Positions 4,680 through 5,122 of a DNA stretch of 5,122 bases are shown in pieces (the first letter of the stretch is position 1; each line of letters starts with the position of its first letter). The translations under genes were made by a program, and so were the position numbers. Origin of the DNA: Bacteroidota bacterium (GTDB lineage: Bacteria; Bacteroidota; Bacteroidia; Bacteroidales; JAAYUG01). The stretch spans positions 1 through 5,122 of the forward strand of contig JAKAMP010000258.1 in assembly GCA_021812865.1 (NCBI GenBank). Reading direction: 5' to 3'. The notes beneath the pieces are model-generated. The model searched no databases, was not told the DNA's origin, and saw only the letters and a list, made by a program, of their open reading frames with translations.

Positions 4680-5122
4680 GGAATTCGCTCTATATCCTGT
4701 CGACAGTCATCCTCCTGGCCTCCTGCCAGAAGGAAACCATTACTCTGTCAACCGATGCCAGCGATGTGTTTTATCTCCTGCACAAAGGAGCAGCCATGCG
4801 TGTGCAGGTCGACGGGAACACAGCCAGCAAGGTGTTTATCGTATTGGTTCATGGAGGTCCCGGGGCCACTTCGTTCGTGTACAATACCGATTTTATTTCT
4901 CAGAATCTCGAGAACAAACTCGCAGTGGTATACTGGGATCAGCGGGATGCCGGGGCATCTCAGGGCGGGGCAAACGGAAAATACCTCCACCTCAAACAAA
5001 ATGTGGAAGACCTGAAGAAACTCATCCAACTCATACGATACCGGTACGGACAGGACATCAGGGTTTACCTGCTGGGTCATAGCTGGGGCGGACTCGTTAC
5101 TGCCGGCTTTCTCACCGAAGGA
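4676..5122 (+). CDS. Lipoprotein alpha/beta hydrolase, proline-iminopeptidase-like (C-terminal end off the window)
   Basis: The frame is open for 149 codons from the ATG at 4676 to the right edge, so about half of a typical 300-350-residue enzyme is present. Residues 1-17 form a lipoprotein signal with lipobox LASC, so C17 would be lipidated and the mature enzyme anchored in the envelope. HGGPG at 59-63 (oxyanion-hole motif of peptidase family S33), WDQRDAGAS at 87-95 and GHSWGG at 134-139 are all in the usual order. S136 is the predicted nucleophile in the nucleophile elbow; the catalytic Asp and His lie beyond the window. S33 members cleave N-terminal proline or related peptides, but many relatives are esterases or hydrolases of other compounds, so the substrate is open. 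After C17 the residues are QKET, partly resembling the Bacteroidota surface-export signal. The start overlaps the stop of the barrel gene (ATGA). Confidence 0.9.
   Translation, partial: MRNSLYILSTVILLASCQKETITLSTDASDVFYLLHKGAAMRVQVDGNTASKVFIVLVHGGPGATSFVYNTDFISQNLENKLAVVYWDQRDAGASQGGANGKYLHLKQNVEDLKKLIQLIRYRYGQDIRVYLLGHSWGGLVTAGFLTEG

Noticed and set aside
4755..5015. Open frames on both strands within the hydrolase gene
   Set aside because: The frame from 4676 holds HGGPG, WDQR and GHSWGG in order, so the others are shadows.

Overview
The window looks like a piece of a Bacteroidota chromosome. I infer this from three things. Gene starts mostly lack a Shine-Dalgarno sequence. Upstream regions carry the phylum's unusual promoter pattern (TTG/TTTG, about 20 bp, TAnnTTTG). 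The gene set includes a Bacteroidota-style lipoprotein and a small outer-membrane-barrel-like protein. Base composition is moderate, with AT-rich gaps. I see no rRNA, tRNA, CRISPR array, insertion sequence or phage gene.

Layout. Positions 1-1023 (minus) hold most of an MFS transporter that resembles the FLVCR/SLC49 group; its C-terminal end lies beyond the left edge. After a 220-bp gap with a strong minus-strand terminator comes a slipin/QmcA-like SPFH membrane protein (1244-2113, minus), which has its own promoter and an unusually good ribosome binding site. A 218-bp divergent intergenic region separates it from an RluA-family pseudouridine synthase (2332-3285, plus). A single cold-shock-domain protein follows (3409-3600, plus), bracketed by a recognisable promoter and a textbook terminator. 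About 300 bp without a convincing gene follow. Then comes a two-gene, translationally coupled unit on the plus strand: a secreted, probably outer-membrane beta-barrel protein (3975-4679) and a lipoprotein alpha/beta hydrolase of the proline-iminopeptidase type (4676 to the right edge, incomplete).

The genes fall into short independent transcription units rather than one pathway. The pseudouridine synthase and the cold-shock protein both act on RNA, but each seems to have its own promoter. The barrel/hydrolase pair is the only clear operon, and both products are predicted to reach the cell envelope. I found no evident new defence or mobile system. The points most worth a second look are the FLVCR-like transporter with its partly conserved ligand pocket, the coupled envelope pair with a possible surface-export signal, and the cold-shock gene with an apparently very short leader.
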